DNA of 59,098 nt from Hymenopellis radicata (taxonomy: Eukaryota > Basidiomycota > Agaricomycetes > Agaricales > Physalacriaceae), in the NCBI GenBank assembly GCA_015501595.1, contig JADNRX010000336.1:1-59098 (forward strand), given 5' to 3'. Below the pieces are notes generated by a model, which saw only the letters and a program-made list of their open reading frames with translations, had not been told where the DNA came from and did no database searches. Shown here piece after piece: positions 1 to 11,284 of the stretch (its first letter is position 1; every line of letters begins with the position of its first letter). The translations under genes were made by a program, and so were the position numbers.

Positions 1-11
1 GCTTAGCCGTG

Positions 12-1198
12 ATGGGAATTTCCCATTCATCGTATGTTTCTCTGATCTCTACCTGACCTGTGCTGTACTGACGTGTATCATTCGTTAGTGCCCACCTGCT
101 TCCGTCGTCGGTTGATGCGTTGACCGATGAAGAACTCCTAGTTATGATTGACGCAGCACGGAAAGACTCCTCTACCGCGCTCGGGATCACTGATGAGCAC
201 ACAAGTTGGTCAGGCCCCACCGCCTGGAGAATCACCCCAGACGCCGTGGTGAAAAGGGCCCCCGCGCATGAGCCTACATCATGACATATGTCGCCTCACA
301 TTCCTCCCTCCGCGTTCCGCAAGTACGCCGCCTCATTCCTGTACGCCCAGGAGAATCCTTTCGCTTGTCAAAGTTTTGGCTCGTGATGGACTATGTGGAC
401 GGCGACGTGCTCGAGGCTGCCTGGCCACGATGAACTGGTGGAAAAGGCTGTGGACTGTGTGGAGGCTACGTAGAAGCCTTCAAGAACTGCATCAGATCCC
501 TCTCCCAGTCCCGACGTGCCAGGCCCGTTTGATTCTACAGGTGAGGCGTTGCCTTGCAGTGGGTATTACTTTACGGAATTCGGGGGGACCCTTTGAATCC
601 TATCGCGCTATGGCGGACTGGTACGACCACCTCCGCCATTGCGTTCTCATTCACTTGCACCAGTACTACGGGATGTTCGAGCCGCATCTTTTCCCGACAT
701 TTGACGCTACCCAGCCGCTTGTCCTTTGTCACATGGATCTCAACATGCGCAACATCATGGTGGATGGAAGAGGAGAGGTGTGGTTGGTCGATTGGGGCAT
801 GGCAGGCGCATTCCCGCCCTGGTTCGAGTACGCCAACTTGGTGATGTTCTCAAGGGCCGCCATACCATCACGCCGCTTGCCGAAATCGTGGATGTTTTTT
901 GCGCGGTTCGTGGCTGGAGACTATCGGTGGCACGACGAACAGTATCTTCTCCCTCTAGATCCTGCTTTCGGCGGATTTTTCACTGCGGATTATATAACGG
1001 GCGGATATTTTGATGAGTTGGGTCTGAGCATCGAATATCGACGACAACGTTGAAGTACAGAGCCGGTATAGGGCTTTGAGCCAGATGCTTCTCATAAACC
1101 AGCGTCTCGACAAGCTTCACGCCCAACGTGCCCAGCTTGTATATCTGGGGCGAATTACTCCTGTGCCAGCGAGTATAGGGAGGATGAGGGACCGCTAG
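12..1198 (+). pseudogene. APH/kinase-like phosphotransferase gene, multiply frameshifted
   Basis: Aminoglycoside-phosphotransferase (APH) fold protein of the large fungal group of unknown substrate. Exon 1 begins at ATG 12 and splices (intron about 35-90) into a frame reading LTDEELLVMIDAARK. Later pieces give the ATP-lobe region VPQVRRLIP, FWLVMDYVDGDVLEAAWP, the catalytic loop CHMDLNMRNIMVDG (HxDxxxxN) and the metal site DWGMAG. The C-terminal tail in a further frame ends at TAG 1196-1198. The frame changes at about 272, 429, 511, 582-587 and 1038. Each is repaired by one base in a short G or C run and none is explained by an intron. The catalytic residues are intact, so this is either a young pseudogene or a sequence with consensus errors. 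Family assignment is firm; functional state is unknown. Confidence 0.7.
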
Positions 1199-2227
1199 AT
1201 GGCTATGTCACTAATTCCCGCCATTCGAGGTATTCATCTTGCCTCTGCTGTTTATTTCGTATTATTGGATCGTGTTTAACTACTACTAGCAGAGTCACCT
1301 CCCGCATTCATCTATCATTCCGCCGTCCGCCCCCAATAGACCTCCTATGCTCTGAGTGATCTTTCCGCCGGTATTCGTGGCATGAAGCGTGAGCACATCC
1401 GTTCCACTCCATCGGCGTAGGGTGGACATCCTCGGTGATACAGCTTTCGTTGTCGTTGTTGATACGCAGCCTAGCTTTGCCGGACTAGATGTTGTGCGGG
1501 CCATACTGCTATCTTCACGGGATCGCATAATGGCCGATAATGGTATACCAAGGTTTCTCGGTTAGCTCTAGTGCGCTCCGAGCATATTTGTGGCGTCCAG
1601 GGATGGAATGTTCGTGCACCGGTTGTCACGGTTCTCGCGCTGGCACCATGCATGACTCGGTAAGATTCATCAGGACCTCGTGGTTTTATTTTGTTGAGAT
1701 GATTTTCTACCAGGTTTGCAGCAAGTATAGCGCCCAATGGAGTACGCGTTTCCAGAACCGCGCAACATATGAACATGTTCTCGTAAGTTTTTTAACAACG
1801 TTCATTATTCCCGGAATCTCTGCTTCTCATTACTTGCGAAATGTATAGGTTCCTGCTAACGTACCGCGGCGTTGATGTACCTCGCTTCCTATGTTGTGTG
1901 GCCGATCAAGGGAGACATGAAGATATATGAGTCGGCAAACCTTCAGGATTAAGTAGAGAAGCCAGCGCTTGCGGGATCCAATGACTCTAGCTTATCTTCC
2001 TATGGGAAGACGAAGGATGAACTTTTATGACCTCCTTTGTCCGTTCCCGGCGCAGCTTTGGGCGCGCGCGAACATGGTAGATTTGGAGGATCAAATTTGA
2101 AATAATGATTCAACCACGTTCAACGGCAGGCAGTTTCGTTCACGCTAGTGCAGCAATAAAGTGAATACATACAAGATTAATCATGATTTATCAAACACGT
2201 ACTCCACGGCGATAAAATACGCTAGCC
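1199..2227. other. Intergenic, no supported gene
   Basis: Only short overlapping ORFs on both strands (for example 1471-1776 on minus and 1540-1848 on plus). None shows a recognisable motif or spliceable continuation. The part next to 2228 is probably the 3' flank of the minus-strand deacetylase. Confidence 0.5.
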
Positions 2228-3550
2228 TTATTGGACGACTACCTTTGCTTGCGCTTTGGAGGGGTCGTATGGAAACTTCTCTCGCCAATGCCGCGCAATT
2301 TCGTCTCGCCTCGCCACCCAAACACCCTCTTTGGTGGAAATATACTGCATGAATTTCTCCACGGCTGCCAGCCGTCCCGGACGACCCACGCATCGGTTGT
2401 GCAGCCCGATGGACATCATCTTCGCTTGACCGAGTTGGCCTTCTTCATACAAAACATCAAAGGTATCGACCTAGACATAGCGTAAGTTGATGATTAACGT
2501 ACGACTCAATTAAACATGCGAGGTGTTTGTAAAAGTCTTCCCCAGAGGACCACCCAGACCCCGCGACTACGAAACGGAAATCATTGCAGTCGCTAGAAGC
2601 GAAATCAGATTGGGGAATGAATGTGCAATACAGTAGACGGGCGGACTCACAGGGTGTACGGAATAATTAGCATTCCCTCATCGGGTTCACCTTCTGATGC
2701 GAGCGGACTCTCGAGCCAGTACTATCAAGGCGTCAATCAACGCAAGTCGTAACAAACCATACCATAAGACATACTGGAAGATCATCTCCATAGCTATCAG
2801 AGCTATACAGAAATTCCAAACCTCTTTCCTTTGCCGCGCGACAATACAACCTCTGGCTCACATTACTTCGGCGCCCAATCATCCATCCTCTGGGAATAGA
2901 CGTATCGCCAGTGTATTTCTGTAGCCGATCAATAGCCTGATGCATGTGTTTCTCCTCCTCCGCGGGCGAGACGTCCATGAAGTTAATCCAGCGGTTGCCG
3001 TGGCAGGCAATCTCGAACCCTTGCTCGACGAGCATTGGGCCGAGGTATGGGGCGCGCTCCAATGCAGCCGCGACCGTGTACATGGTGCATGTCATGTTGT
3101 ATCTAACAAGTTGACGTGAGCGCAGGTCGCGTTAGAGTGTTCAAAAACATTACTTCTTGAATAGACGCATCAGGCGGGGAAGACCAGCGCGAGGACCATA
3201 TTCGAACTGGGACTCTGTCATATGGTCGCGTCCGCCGATGATTGAGGGCTTGGAGAGGTGTTCGATGATGAATGTTTCTATGGGAAGTGTAAGTAAGTAC
3301 GAGAGGGCTTAGACGACGATGAAGAGGCGAACCAGAACCGCTGTCTCCTTCCAGGATATTGCGTTCGCCGCCTTCCTCCCAGTTGATGACCTGAGAATCG
3401 TCAACCTCGGGCGTGCGTCAGTCGGTTAACACGCACAAAAGAAATGGCAATCTTCGCGCCATTTGGCCACTGTGGGTCAGGCTGCTCCATCCCGTACCCA
3501 ACCATAGGCCGGTCGGGGAGATATTCTGCATGGCGGTCGAGAGCTGGCAT
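2228..3550 (-). CDS. Polysaccharide deacetylase family protein (PuuE/allantoinase-like, CE4 fold)
   Basis: NodB-type polysaccharide deacetylase of the subgroup related to bacterial PuuE; in fungi these are usually labelled chitin deacetylase or allantoinase-like without proof. Start ATG 3550 gives MPALDRHAEYLPDRPM, then VGYGMEQPDPQWPNGAKIAI. Splicing gives VINWEEGGERNILEGD, then IIGGRDHMTESQFEYGPRAG, then EIACHGNRW, then ADDLP-type SYGDDLP. The last part reads MMSIGLHNRCVGRPGR and ends with VWVARRDEIARHWREKFP. At least five introns of about 50-60 nt. It is the divergent paralogue of the gene starting at 3832, and the same motifs occur in the same order. No signal peptide is visible, so a cytosolic role is likely. 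The substrate cannot be read from the sequence. Confidence 0.85.
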
Positions 3551-3831
3551 GTTGGTACTGAGAAAGAGGAGGACGAGGGGGCAAGACGGGTAGATAATCA
3601 AGGAAGCAAGATTTCTACCGTTCTCAAATCTGTAAGGAGATCCATCTATCTCGGAAGAGCTAAAGCTGTAAGGGGCTGGCATGAGGGATGCCTGCCGGCT
3701 CAAAAGCAAATACGCGAAGCCTGCCGCATACTCTGCCGGTGGTCCGCGACGATAGGACCTCACTCCACCTCCTGGATCCCGTTATGAGACGGTAGTAATG
3801 TCTGCGGAAACCCAACGTCGCCGCTTTCCTC
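3551..3831. promoter_or_regulatory. Shared bidirectional promoter of the deacetylase pair
   Basis: About 280 bases separate the two divergent deacetylase start codons. The interval must hold both promoters, so the paralogues may be co-regulated (inference). I see no clear TATA box or known operator. Confidence 0.4.
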
Positions 3832-5094
3832 ATGCCTTCCACCTTGGACTGCCCTCCTTTTCTTCCTGACCGCGATTTCGTGGGATACGGATGGGATACT
3901 CCCAAAGATTGCTGGCCCAATGGCGCCAAGATCGCTGTCAGCTTCGTCATTAACTTTGAAGAGTAAACAAGTCCTCATCGCTTCGACGTCCACTGATCCT
4001 TGAGAAGGGGAGGAGAAAGCACCATTGCTAATGGCGACGAGTACGCGGAAAGCTACTTGCACGAGGCCTTCCACAAGGAACCCTTGAAAGGGAGACGCGA
4101 CCAGCAACTAGAGACGATGGTAAGCTTGTCTCTTCCACCGTCGCAGAGAAGACTGTTCTGACCGTGCACCGCTAGTTCGAATACGGCATCCGCCAAGGAC
4201 TGCCTCGAATCCTCCGCCTGTTCGATAAACACGGCTACAAATTCACGACGTACGCAGTCGCTAGGGCTATCGAGGTCGCACCTCAATACGGAAAACTGCT
4301 GCCTGAGCTCGGCCACGAGATAGCGTGCCACGGCAACCGCTGGCGCTCCTACTTTGACGCGACACCTGAAGAAGAGGCCGCACATGTCTCGCAAGGCATC
4401 GACCGACTGCAGAGTTTGACAGGAGACAAGAATGTACCTGCCGGATGGTACTTGGGCCGAGGAAGCAACCAGAGCACCAGAATCATCGCGCGCGAGCACC
4501 ATAAACGCGGCCTGCCCTTGCTCTATAGCTCCGACAGCTATGCCGATGACCTTCCGGTCCGTGTTTTTTCAACGCCCCGAGCGTGTTCTAACCCAACGCG
4601 TTTAGTTCTGGGTCGAGAGCCCGCTGGCGTCCGAGGGTATCAAGGACGAGGGGCTTTTGATCATCCCATATAGTTTAGACTGCAACGACCATCGCTTCCT
4701 ATGCAAGGGCTCGGGCTGGTCATCATCCGATGACTTCTTGTGGCATATGAAAGAGACATTCGATTACCTTTATCAAGAAGGCGTCGAGGGTCGTCCCAAG
4801 ATGATGACCATCGGGTATGTTGATGGTGATATTCCAGTCGTCCCTGACGCTAACGGATGTCAAGACTTCACAATCGCATTATTGGCAGACCCGGTCGATT
4901 CCGCTGCCTTCAGAAGTGAGCACACGTTCCCCACAAATGATGCCGATGGTTCCTCACGCACGTCCCCCCTTAGGTTCATGGAATACATCTCTCAGAAGCC
5001 GGACGTGTGGGTCGCTCGAAGGGACGAGATCGCAAAGCACTGGCGTGAGAAGTTTCCATACGCACAAACAGGCCCCCTTCACAAAAGCTTGTAA
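3832..5094 (+). CDS. Polysaccharide deacetylase family protein (PuuE/allantoinase-like), second copy
   Basis: Paralogue of the 2228-3550 gene in the opposite direction. ATG 3832 opens MPSTLDCPPFLPDRDFVGYG, followed by CWPNGAKIAVSFVINFEE. An intron beginning GTAAAC joins GGESTIANGDEYAESYLH. The next exon holds FEYGIRQGLPRILRLFDKHG, EIACHGNRWRSYF and SSDSYADDLP. Later exons give WVESPLASEGIKDEG and MMTIGLHNRIIGRPGR, the latter built by splicing out about 4816-4867. A final intron (about 4916-4973) leads to FMEYISQKPDVWVARRDEIA. All phases agree, so the gene looks intact, at about 310-320 residues, normal for the family. The HGNRW motif stands where NodB enzymes carry metal-binding histidines. 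Substrate is unknown. Confidence 0.87.
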
Positions 5095-5275
5095 CCAAGA
5101 ACCCATGATCATTTGTAACAACGAGACTCGTCGGCAGCTTTTACTTGAATGTGTCGAAACGAAGCATGGCGTAATGGACAATATAGAAAGGCTAAAAGGT
5201 TAACTCACGAAGACTTCGTCCTGTGAACTGATCAGCAACGGGCTTCCTAGCTCCGGAGATTGTCGACGTATCCGT

Positions 5276-6151
5276 CTACGCCGTAGCTGTAGACCCGGTA
5301 TATGCGTGGATCGTCTCATCCGCACATCCTGCTGGCGTTTGGTACGCATAGGCGCCCAAATTGATATACAGGTCGAGGTTTCCAGCGGCATCAGGGCATA
5401 CGAGCCATGCCTTCAAGGTTACATATAGTTAGCTGAATAAGAGAAAATGAGAACGAATTGCGAACATTATTCTGAGGTCGAGTAATATTCGGAGAACTCC
5501 ATTCTACGGTGTCTCCGCTAAACACGAAGGCGCCAGATGTAGAAGGCGACGCTGACCAAGACACTGCAAGTTTTTTCACGGTAGAATCTGCAGGAGTCTC
5601 AACGACCGCGTAGAGTGGCGTTCCATTTGCGTTCTGAATGAGCTGCCCCCCAGTGATCTGGAACTGAGCAGCATCACCAGGTTCCCCGAGGACGGCTTGC
5701 GAGACGGTGAACTTGACTTCTGACCGAAGGTATTTGTGGAAATTGGGGTCTTCCTGTCAATCATGCGTGTTCTAAGCATGAAGGATATAATGCCCGAAAG
5801 CTTCACGAACGCACCACAGCGCGAATGAAGGAGTATCCGGGCTGAAGCGTCGTCGAGCCTCCGGATGCCGTTGTAGTAGCCGTACCACTCTGCTGAGCGG
5901 TGCTGCTCGTGGGCGCCGCCGTGCCGGTTCCGGGAAGACACTGCGAGTACCATGCGTTTGAGTACGTGCACGTATATCCGGACACGCATGTCGTAGCACC
6001 GGTCCACCCCGTTCCCCCACACTGCAACGTTGAGTTATGCGTAAGGGCTCCGAGTGCAATTACATACCTGTCCGTAAGCCGGCGCTGTCTGGGAGAGGAC
6101 TCCAGATATCAAAGCAAACAGGGAAAGAGACAATAATGTTGCTCGGCCCAT
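5276..6151 (-). CDS. Secreted CBM1 (fungal cellulose-binding) protein with unassigned C-terminal domain
   Basis: ATG 6151 starts a classic signal peptide ([20 protein letters not shown]). A short intron leads to a family 1 carbohydrate-binding module: [19 protein letters not shown], then NAWYSQC, with the expected cysteines and aromatic residues. A Ser/Thr/Ala/Gly linker follows (about 30 residues). The second domain of about 160 residues begins [20 protein letters not shown] and includes [45 protein letters not shown] and [20 protein letters not shown]. It ends with [10 protein letters not shown] and TAG at 5276-5278. All four introns are in phase and the gene is intact. The protein should be secreted and bind cellulose or chitin. 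The second domain looks beta-rich and I do not recognise its catalytic class, so an enzyme activity cannot be claimed. Confidence 0.85.
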
Positions 6152-6632
6152 GTCGTATAGACCAACAGTTGGTCTGGGAACGTCTTATCGCCTTAATCAT
6201 AAGAGCTGTTGGGCATCCCGAGCATATGCCTTTTCCTCGGACAAGCAACGGACAAGCAGCCGATTGCGCTATTCACGGTACAACGTCGGCATGTTATGAA
6301 AACAGATAATGTATCAACGCAGTGAGGCTGATGGAGAATACACTATGGCTGATCGCTCGTTCATTTGATAATGGTCATTCGCATTGCAGAGGCAATGTAT
6401 CTACCGAGCCATGACACAGAAGAAGCGGGAACGTGCCAATTCATGAGACCTGTCCTTTTCGATTAGCCACCATAATGGACAGCAGGGCAACAAAGCTGAC
6501 GTCGTAGCAAATATTGACAGTCCTCCGTTGGATGGAGCATAATATAGATTCGTTTTGCATTCGGGAGGAAGGAGGACCTTGAAAGTATAGTTCTGAATTC
6601 GTACAAGTAAATGTCACATTAGATTCTCACAG
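6152..6632. other. Intergenic (promoter side of the CBM1 gene)
   Basis: No ORF with coding character. It holds the upstream region of the minus-strand CBM1 gene and the 3' flank of the membrane-protein gene. Confidence 0.45.
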
Positions 6633-7426
6633 TCAGTCCTCGACTTTCACGCCTTTCTCTGGGTCCTGTGATGGCACCTGCTTTACATTTACGCGTTCGT
6701 CAACCAATACTATGGACCCTTCCGAGCGAGGGGAAGCATTGACAGTATCCTCGGTCTTAGGTGCGGATTTGAAGCCTAGCCCGCTGCCGACGAAGGTTTT
6801 GGTTTCATCAACCCACTGAGCCGCACCGGCACGTCCACCGGCGCGAGTCAAAGAGATGAGACGAAGAACGGTGTACGACCAGAATAGAGCGACAGTGGGG
6901 AATGTAGAGATGCACAAGTTGGTGGAGAGCACGAGTAGGAGAAGACATGCTGTATGGATCGTCAGTGCTTGACAATATCTGCGCGACCAGAGAAGACGAA
7001 CAGGCGGTAAAAAGAAAACCGGCGGAAGCCAGAAGAGCCGAGCTCAGGGCGAAGAACACGAACGAAAGCGTTACAAGCACTGAAACGAATCTTGACGTGT
7101 GTTAGGAGCAGCAAGTCATGAATAAAGCCAGAGGGCGCACAGGAATAATAATATCGGGAAGATACTAAGGACAGAGAAGAAGCAAAAGAAAACCTGCGCA
7201 AACGAATGTCAAAACATGGATGGAGCATGTTGCTTGAGGTACGGACAAATGGAATAGGATGCTCTTGAAACAATTCCTTTGCTGTTTTTATAGCAGGGCG
7301 CGCGTATCCATGCTCCAACCTGCAGTATTTAGTGATTGGATTCTCAGAGACATAACGAGGAAACTTACCGGTCAGCGTATGAGTGGACAACATAGGCGCT
7401 GCGATTAAAGTAGGACGCAAGGTCAT
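6633..7426 (-). CDS. Small multi-pass membrane protein of unknown function
   Basis: ATG 7426 begins MTLRPTLIAAPMLSTHTLTG, probably the first hydrophobic segment. Downstream a clear membrane segment reads LVTLSFVFFALSSALLASAG. An in-phase intron of about 53 nt joins it to a second one, CLLLLVLSTNLCISTFPTVA, then FWSYTVLRLISLTRAGG. The hydrophilic tail (VDETKTFVGSGLG to the end, about 70 residues) is charged and would be cytosolic. The central exon structure between 7100 and 7370 is unclear and I could not fix every junction. The layout is like small fungal four-helix membrane proteins, but I cannot name a family. Function unknown. Confidence 0.55.
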
Positions 7427-8179
7427 CGCGGTCCCGAGGCTCCGACTCCGTTAACGTCGACATCGACGGACAACACACAGCACTTTCAGTAGTATATCAG
7501 AGACGTAAACGTGTTCAATGTGGGGTCGCAGGAGAATGGAGGTCGTAAAGCTGGTCGTCAGACCCAGACCTAGACATGATGATGCAGGTGTGTCTTCCGC
7601 ATATTTGGCATCACTTGCCGAATCTAACATTACGCATAACTTGAACGCTGTTCCAAGTCCCCATCTTCCTGCAGCAATCTCAGTATGGCGTCGTCTAGTA
7701 TCTACATCTCCAGCGAGTTCCTCTCGTTATCAATGTCATTTTCACCTCACTTCTGGGAGTGCTCAAGTAGCCTTTTATTCCGGCGAATATTTCCACACCT
7801 CCGCTCATAAGTTAAGATGGACCTTTGTTCCGCTCACGAATCAATACTGAACCCTGGAAACGAAACGCATCATTTGCACGGGAGACATCATTGTACGCCA
7901 CACCATATTGGTATGGTTCCTGAAGATATTGTTCAAGTTATGACGGATCTGTCCTTCAGCGCTTCAGCCATAAAATGCATAAAAGTTGACTCCACTGTCA
8001 TAGGCGGTTTTAATGCACGGAAGTACTCTTTCGTGCACAGAAAACTACATTTTGCGATGTTTCCCTTTCATCGTAGCCCTCGCCCGCTAACCACAGAACC
8101 GTATATTTCGTGATCCGGTTCCCGCAGAAGAGCGCCACACGAGACAGACCATTAGAATAATACGCATTCCGCATCGCCA
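7427..8179. other. Intergenic, no supported gene
   Basis: Plus-strand ORFs at 7518-7850 and 7817-8113 are open but have no recognisable motif, no good splice continuation and odd composition (many His and Ser). I treat them as chance ORFs. The start side probably holds the promoter of the membrane-protein gene. Confidence 0.4.
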
Positions 8180-9970
8180 TCACTGTCGAGCTAGGGCCTT
8201 CCGACTTACATGGCTGCAGAAGCTATCGAACATCCCGCGGTCTTCTCCGCGCACCCACTGATATACAATCTCCTCGTCGCGCTGAACCGTGGCAGTACAA
8301 ACTAGTGCGACTTCACCTTCCTCGGCCTGTGCCTCTCGACGCTTCCGGTTCCGTCGAGCACTCCTGGACCAAGTGTCCGCTTTCGCCGTGATCAGCATCA
8401 AGCCATCGTTGCGCAAGATCCCTATACCCTCAATGCTCGCCACAATCGCCGAAATGTTCACTGCCGCGGGTATAGGCTGGCGCACGGTATTGTGCATGGG
8501 CATTAGACTGCGAAGGGCCGGATTTGGTATGCGCGAAATCGACTAGGAAAACGGGGACGTTACTCCGAGGAGGAATAAGATTAAGATAAACGAACGTACG
8601 TCGGGGAGTCTCTCCTTGGTAAAAGACCAGCCGATAGCCCATCTGCGAGTCTGGCCTTGCACAAATTCTGTTATGGCGTAGTTGGTAATCTAATCAGTTG
8701 TTAGAATGCAGCGAAGCAGTAGATAACGCTTCGGTACTGACATCTAATTCTTTTAGAACACCGACGACTTGGGTTAGAGAAGCCATCATGCCAAGCATAG
8801 ACGTGTACCAACTACAAATCAGACTGAGCTCAGTAGTGTAGAGGTCAAAGAAGCTTACCGGCACCATAATTTGGCTTGAGCACTTTCTCTGACCATTCGT
8901 ATGACGAATCCAGCCTCTCCGCCGCAGGTTACCATTTCGACTGGCGCACCTGTACAAACCTAAAAACTCAATACATAGGCTTTACTGAATGGATCCACGA
9001 ACTAACCGCGTTTGGTTGAAGCGCCTTTCCATCGGCGGAGCGCTCTACTTCCTCCATACTACTGTAGAATGGAGGATTACACATAGTGAAATCGAATCTG
9101 GGAGGACACGTGAGGCGAGTGCCTTTTAGCCAGGAAGTAACGTACTGCTCGTCAACACAGGCATCTAGCGGAAGAATCGTGTCCTCTGCCTTGGCTTGTA
9201 CTAGACGAATCCTGTGACCCAAATGATTTTGCGAGACATTGGCCTGGGCGTACTGGAGCGACCGCTCGTCTAGTTCTAGGGTGGCGTGCCGTCAGTGACT
9301 ATAACCACACAAGCGTTATGTCTAGCTCACCTGTGGCCAAGAAAGTCCAGGACGGATCGAGCTTGCATCCTAGCAGCGGATATATAGAGGACGCGCCTGT
9401 TCCGCTGAGTATGGTTAACCAAGCTGTCCGAGGGAAAGATTCGCTTTGCGTGCTCACATATCGATCCCGCGAACGGCGGGTGGTTGAGAAGGGCCAGGTT
9501 GAGCAAGCAAGATGTCTTGTATCCAGAGGATGTAGTTCAGCCTTTACGAGTGTAGTAAGACGAGTACTCTGGAGCTAGAACAGAGTTATTAACCTGTTAG
9601 GCACCTTTTCAGAGTCCACATTTTGACACAGTCCAAACAGGAGAGCACGCTTACCGGAGGACAGAGGCGGTCGTCAGGTAGGGTGATTGCTAGACCAAAA
9701 TCACGATGAAGGAGGGCCTGGGTCAGGCATCTAACCGTGTTAAGACAGTTAATTAAGCAGGGAGACGTGCAGTTACCTTTGTGATGCTTCGTTCTTGAAG
9801 TCGATCGTTTTGCGTGAACCTGGAGAAGCCGCAGATAACAAGCTAGGGTTTTTTGTCAGATAAGGAGTGGGGCGTATTTTGAACATGTACTGCGCGTATA
9901 GAGGTGGATAAGCCTTAGCCAGCTCCTCAAAGTCTGGGAACACTTTGTATATGTTACGGTCGTGCATCAA
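8180..9970 (-). CDS. METTL16: METTL16-type RNA N6-adenosine methyltransferase
   Basis: SAM-dependent methyltransferase of the METTL16 (methyltransferase 10 / DUF890) family, which m6A-modifies U6 snRNA and some other RNAs in animals and fission yeast. The N-terminus has the diagnostic [20 protein letters not shown], then [20 protein letters not shown] and [12 protein letters not shown]. The SAM-binding part includes [21 protein letters not shown] and [18 protein letters not shown] sequence. The catalytic NPPF motif appears as [19 protein letters not shown]. Downstream are [32 protein letters not shown] and [20 protein letters not shown], all typical. A Lys/Arg-rich stretch ([11 protein letters not shown]) lies near the C-terminus. 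Two tandem ATGs (9970 and 9967) precede HDRNIY; either could be used. There are about six short introns and no frameshift was seen. It acts in the nucleus in known relatives. Confidence 0.9.
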
Positions 9971-10107
9971 GAAAGTTCAATGTGGCTGTGTCCAGATCGA
10001 AAGTTAGACAAACACGGTAACACAGCCACACCTTCTGTTGCCTCTCTCCACCTGCAAGTTTGAAGTCCTTGAACGGCATTGCAGCCTCCGCATTGTGAAA
10101 AATGATT

Positions 10108-10820
10108 ACCGGTTATCGGTCTCAAATCGACGAAATGCCTCATGCATCGGACAGGCCATCTCGTGGATTGGAATCTATGCGAATCCTTTAGACGCGCTAG
10201 TCTCCGCCAAATAATCGGCCAACCGGCACATCTCTTGACGGAAATCATAACCAAGGCAACGGAATAAACGGGCCAGTCGCGTATGCTCCTGATTTTTGAG
10301 CAGAGACGGAAATGATCCGGCGTCTGTCCACGGTGTGGCGCAAACTGCGCGTCGAGATGCTCAGACTTACCGGAGCTCCATGATATATGTCATGACTGGT
10401 CGCTCATCGTAGTTAATAGAACGTTTTGTGAGTTCGTCCAAGTGCTGGACGTGAATAGAATGATTGCTCATGCGAGACTGCCTAAAGCTTGTCAAGCGCG
10501 CCACCCGGTTCCATTTGAATGCCCCGGTGTCCAAGCGATGCGTTATCAGCGTTTCAACTGTTACTCGGTGCCGATATATACAATTATCTCTTCAATCGTC
10601 TGGACCCGATCCTCTGAAAGATTCAGTTCTGGCGTAAAAGGCTACTCGCACAAATCTGGCAGATTGAACGACTCAAAGCTTCGATGGATATTCAAAGTAT
10701 ATGCGTATTACCTGCACGAATTTCAAAGTCCTCGGTGACATGAACATACCGCACGAACTCCTTGGTCGCTCTGTCGCCGCATTGACAGATGCGCGACGTA
10801 TCTACCAAATGTCGAGACAT
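10108..10820 (-). pseudogene. Unrecognised multi-exon gene, probably damaged
   Basis: Joining minus-strand exons by phase gives a coherent protein that no single long ORF shows. ATG 10820 opens MSRHLVDTSRICQCGDRATK, then FVRYVHVTEDFEIRAELN. In-phase introns lead to LSEDRVQTIEEIIVYIGTEQ and to HLDELTKRSINYDERPVMTY. After another intron the readable frame is HTRLARLFRCLGYDFRQEMC and RLADYLAETSASKGFA. That junction is off by one base, and the frame then meets an amber stop before IPIHEMACPMHEAFRRFETD continues. I do not recognise the family. The intact-looking amino acid runs on either side of the lesions suggest recent loss of function, or a splice form I missed. Confidence 0.45.
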
Positions 10821-11284
10821 CTCGGGAGTGTCTCGGATGGTTCATCTGGGCCTGCTATCACGGGGTGCGTGGGCAACAAGAATTCGAAGTCTGCAGCTGA
10901 CAACAAGATTCTTCGGTTTGCTCAGACCCAAATAAAGCTCTGCTTTATTTGGGCAAAGCCCGGCTATTTCTTACCTTTTGACCCGCATGTTAAATTGCGG
11001 TCGAAGGAATACTTTCCGTCCATGCAAAAAGATCTGGAAAATACCGTTCCGACCTGGACCGGTAGCAAATAGTACACTCGAAGACGTCAACCGCTGCAAT
11101 TGACACGATTCGCGTAAATGAAAGAAGCCTGTGGCGGAATTCTGATGCGCGACTGCCAGATCGTCGAGGATCGATTATATAACCTTTTGTTGACAGCATA
11201 AAACGAAGGCATACAATTAGCAAGTGGGTTGCCCTTTCTTCTTAACCATTATCATCTCCGCCGTTGCTCTCGTTGCTGTCCTCG
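10821..11284. other. Intergenic, promoter of the Ser/Pro-rich gene
   Basis: No coding character. The end of this interval (pyrimidine-rich around 11229-11280) looks like a fungal promoter or 5' leader for the gene starting at 11285. Confidence 0.4.

Noticed and set aside
9967..10254. Minus ORF of 95 codons directly upstream of METTL16
   Set aside because: It runs through what look like two exons and an intron of the unknown gene in the wrong frame, with no protein-like composition.
10442..11072. Plus-strand ORFs of 98 and 123 codons
   Set aside because: They overlap the minus-strand exons at 10108-10820, which splice in phase into a coherent protein; the plus readings have no motif.
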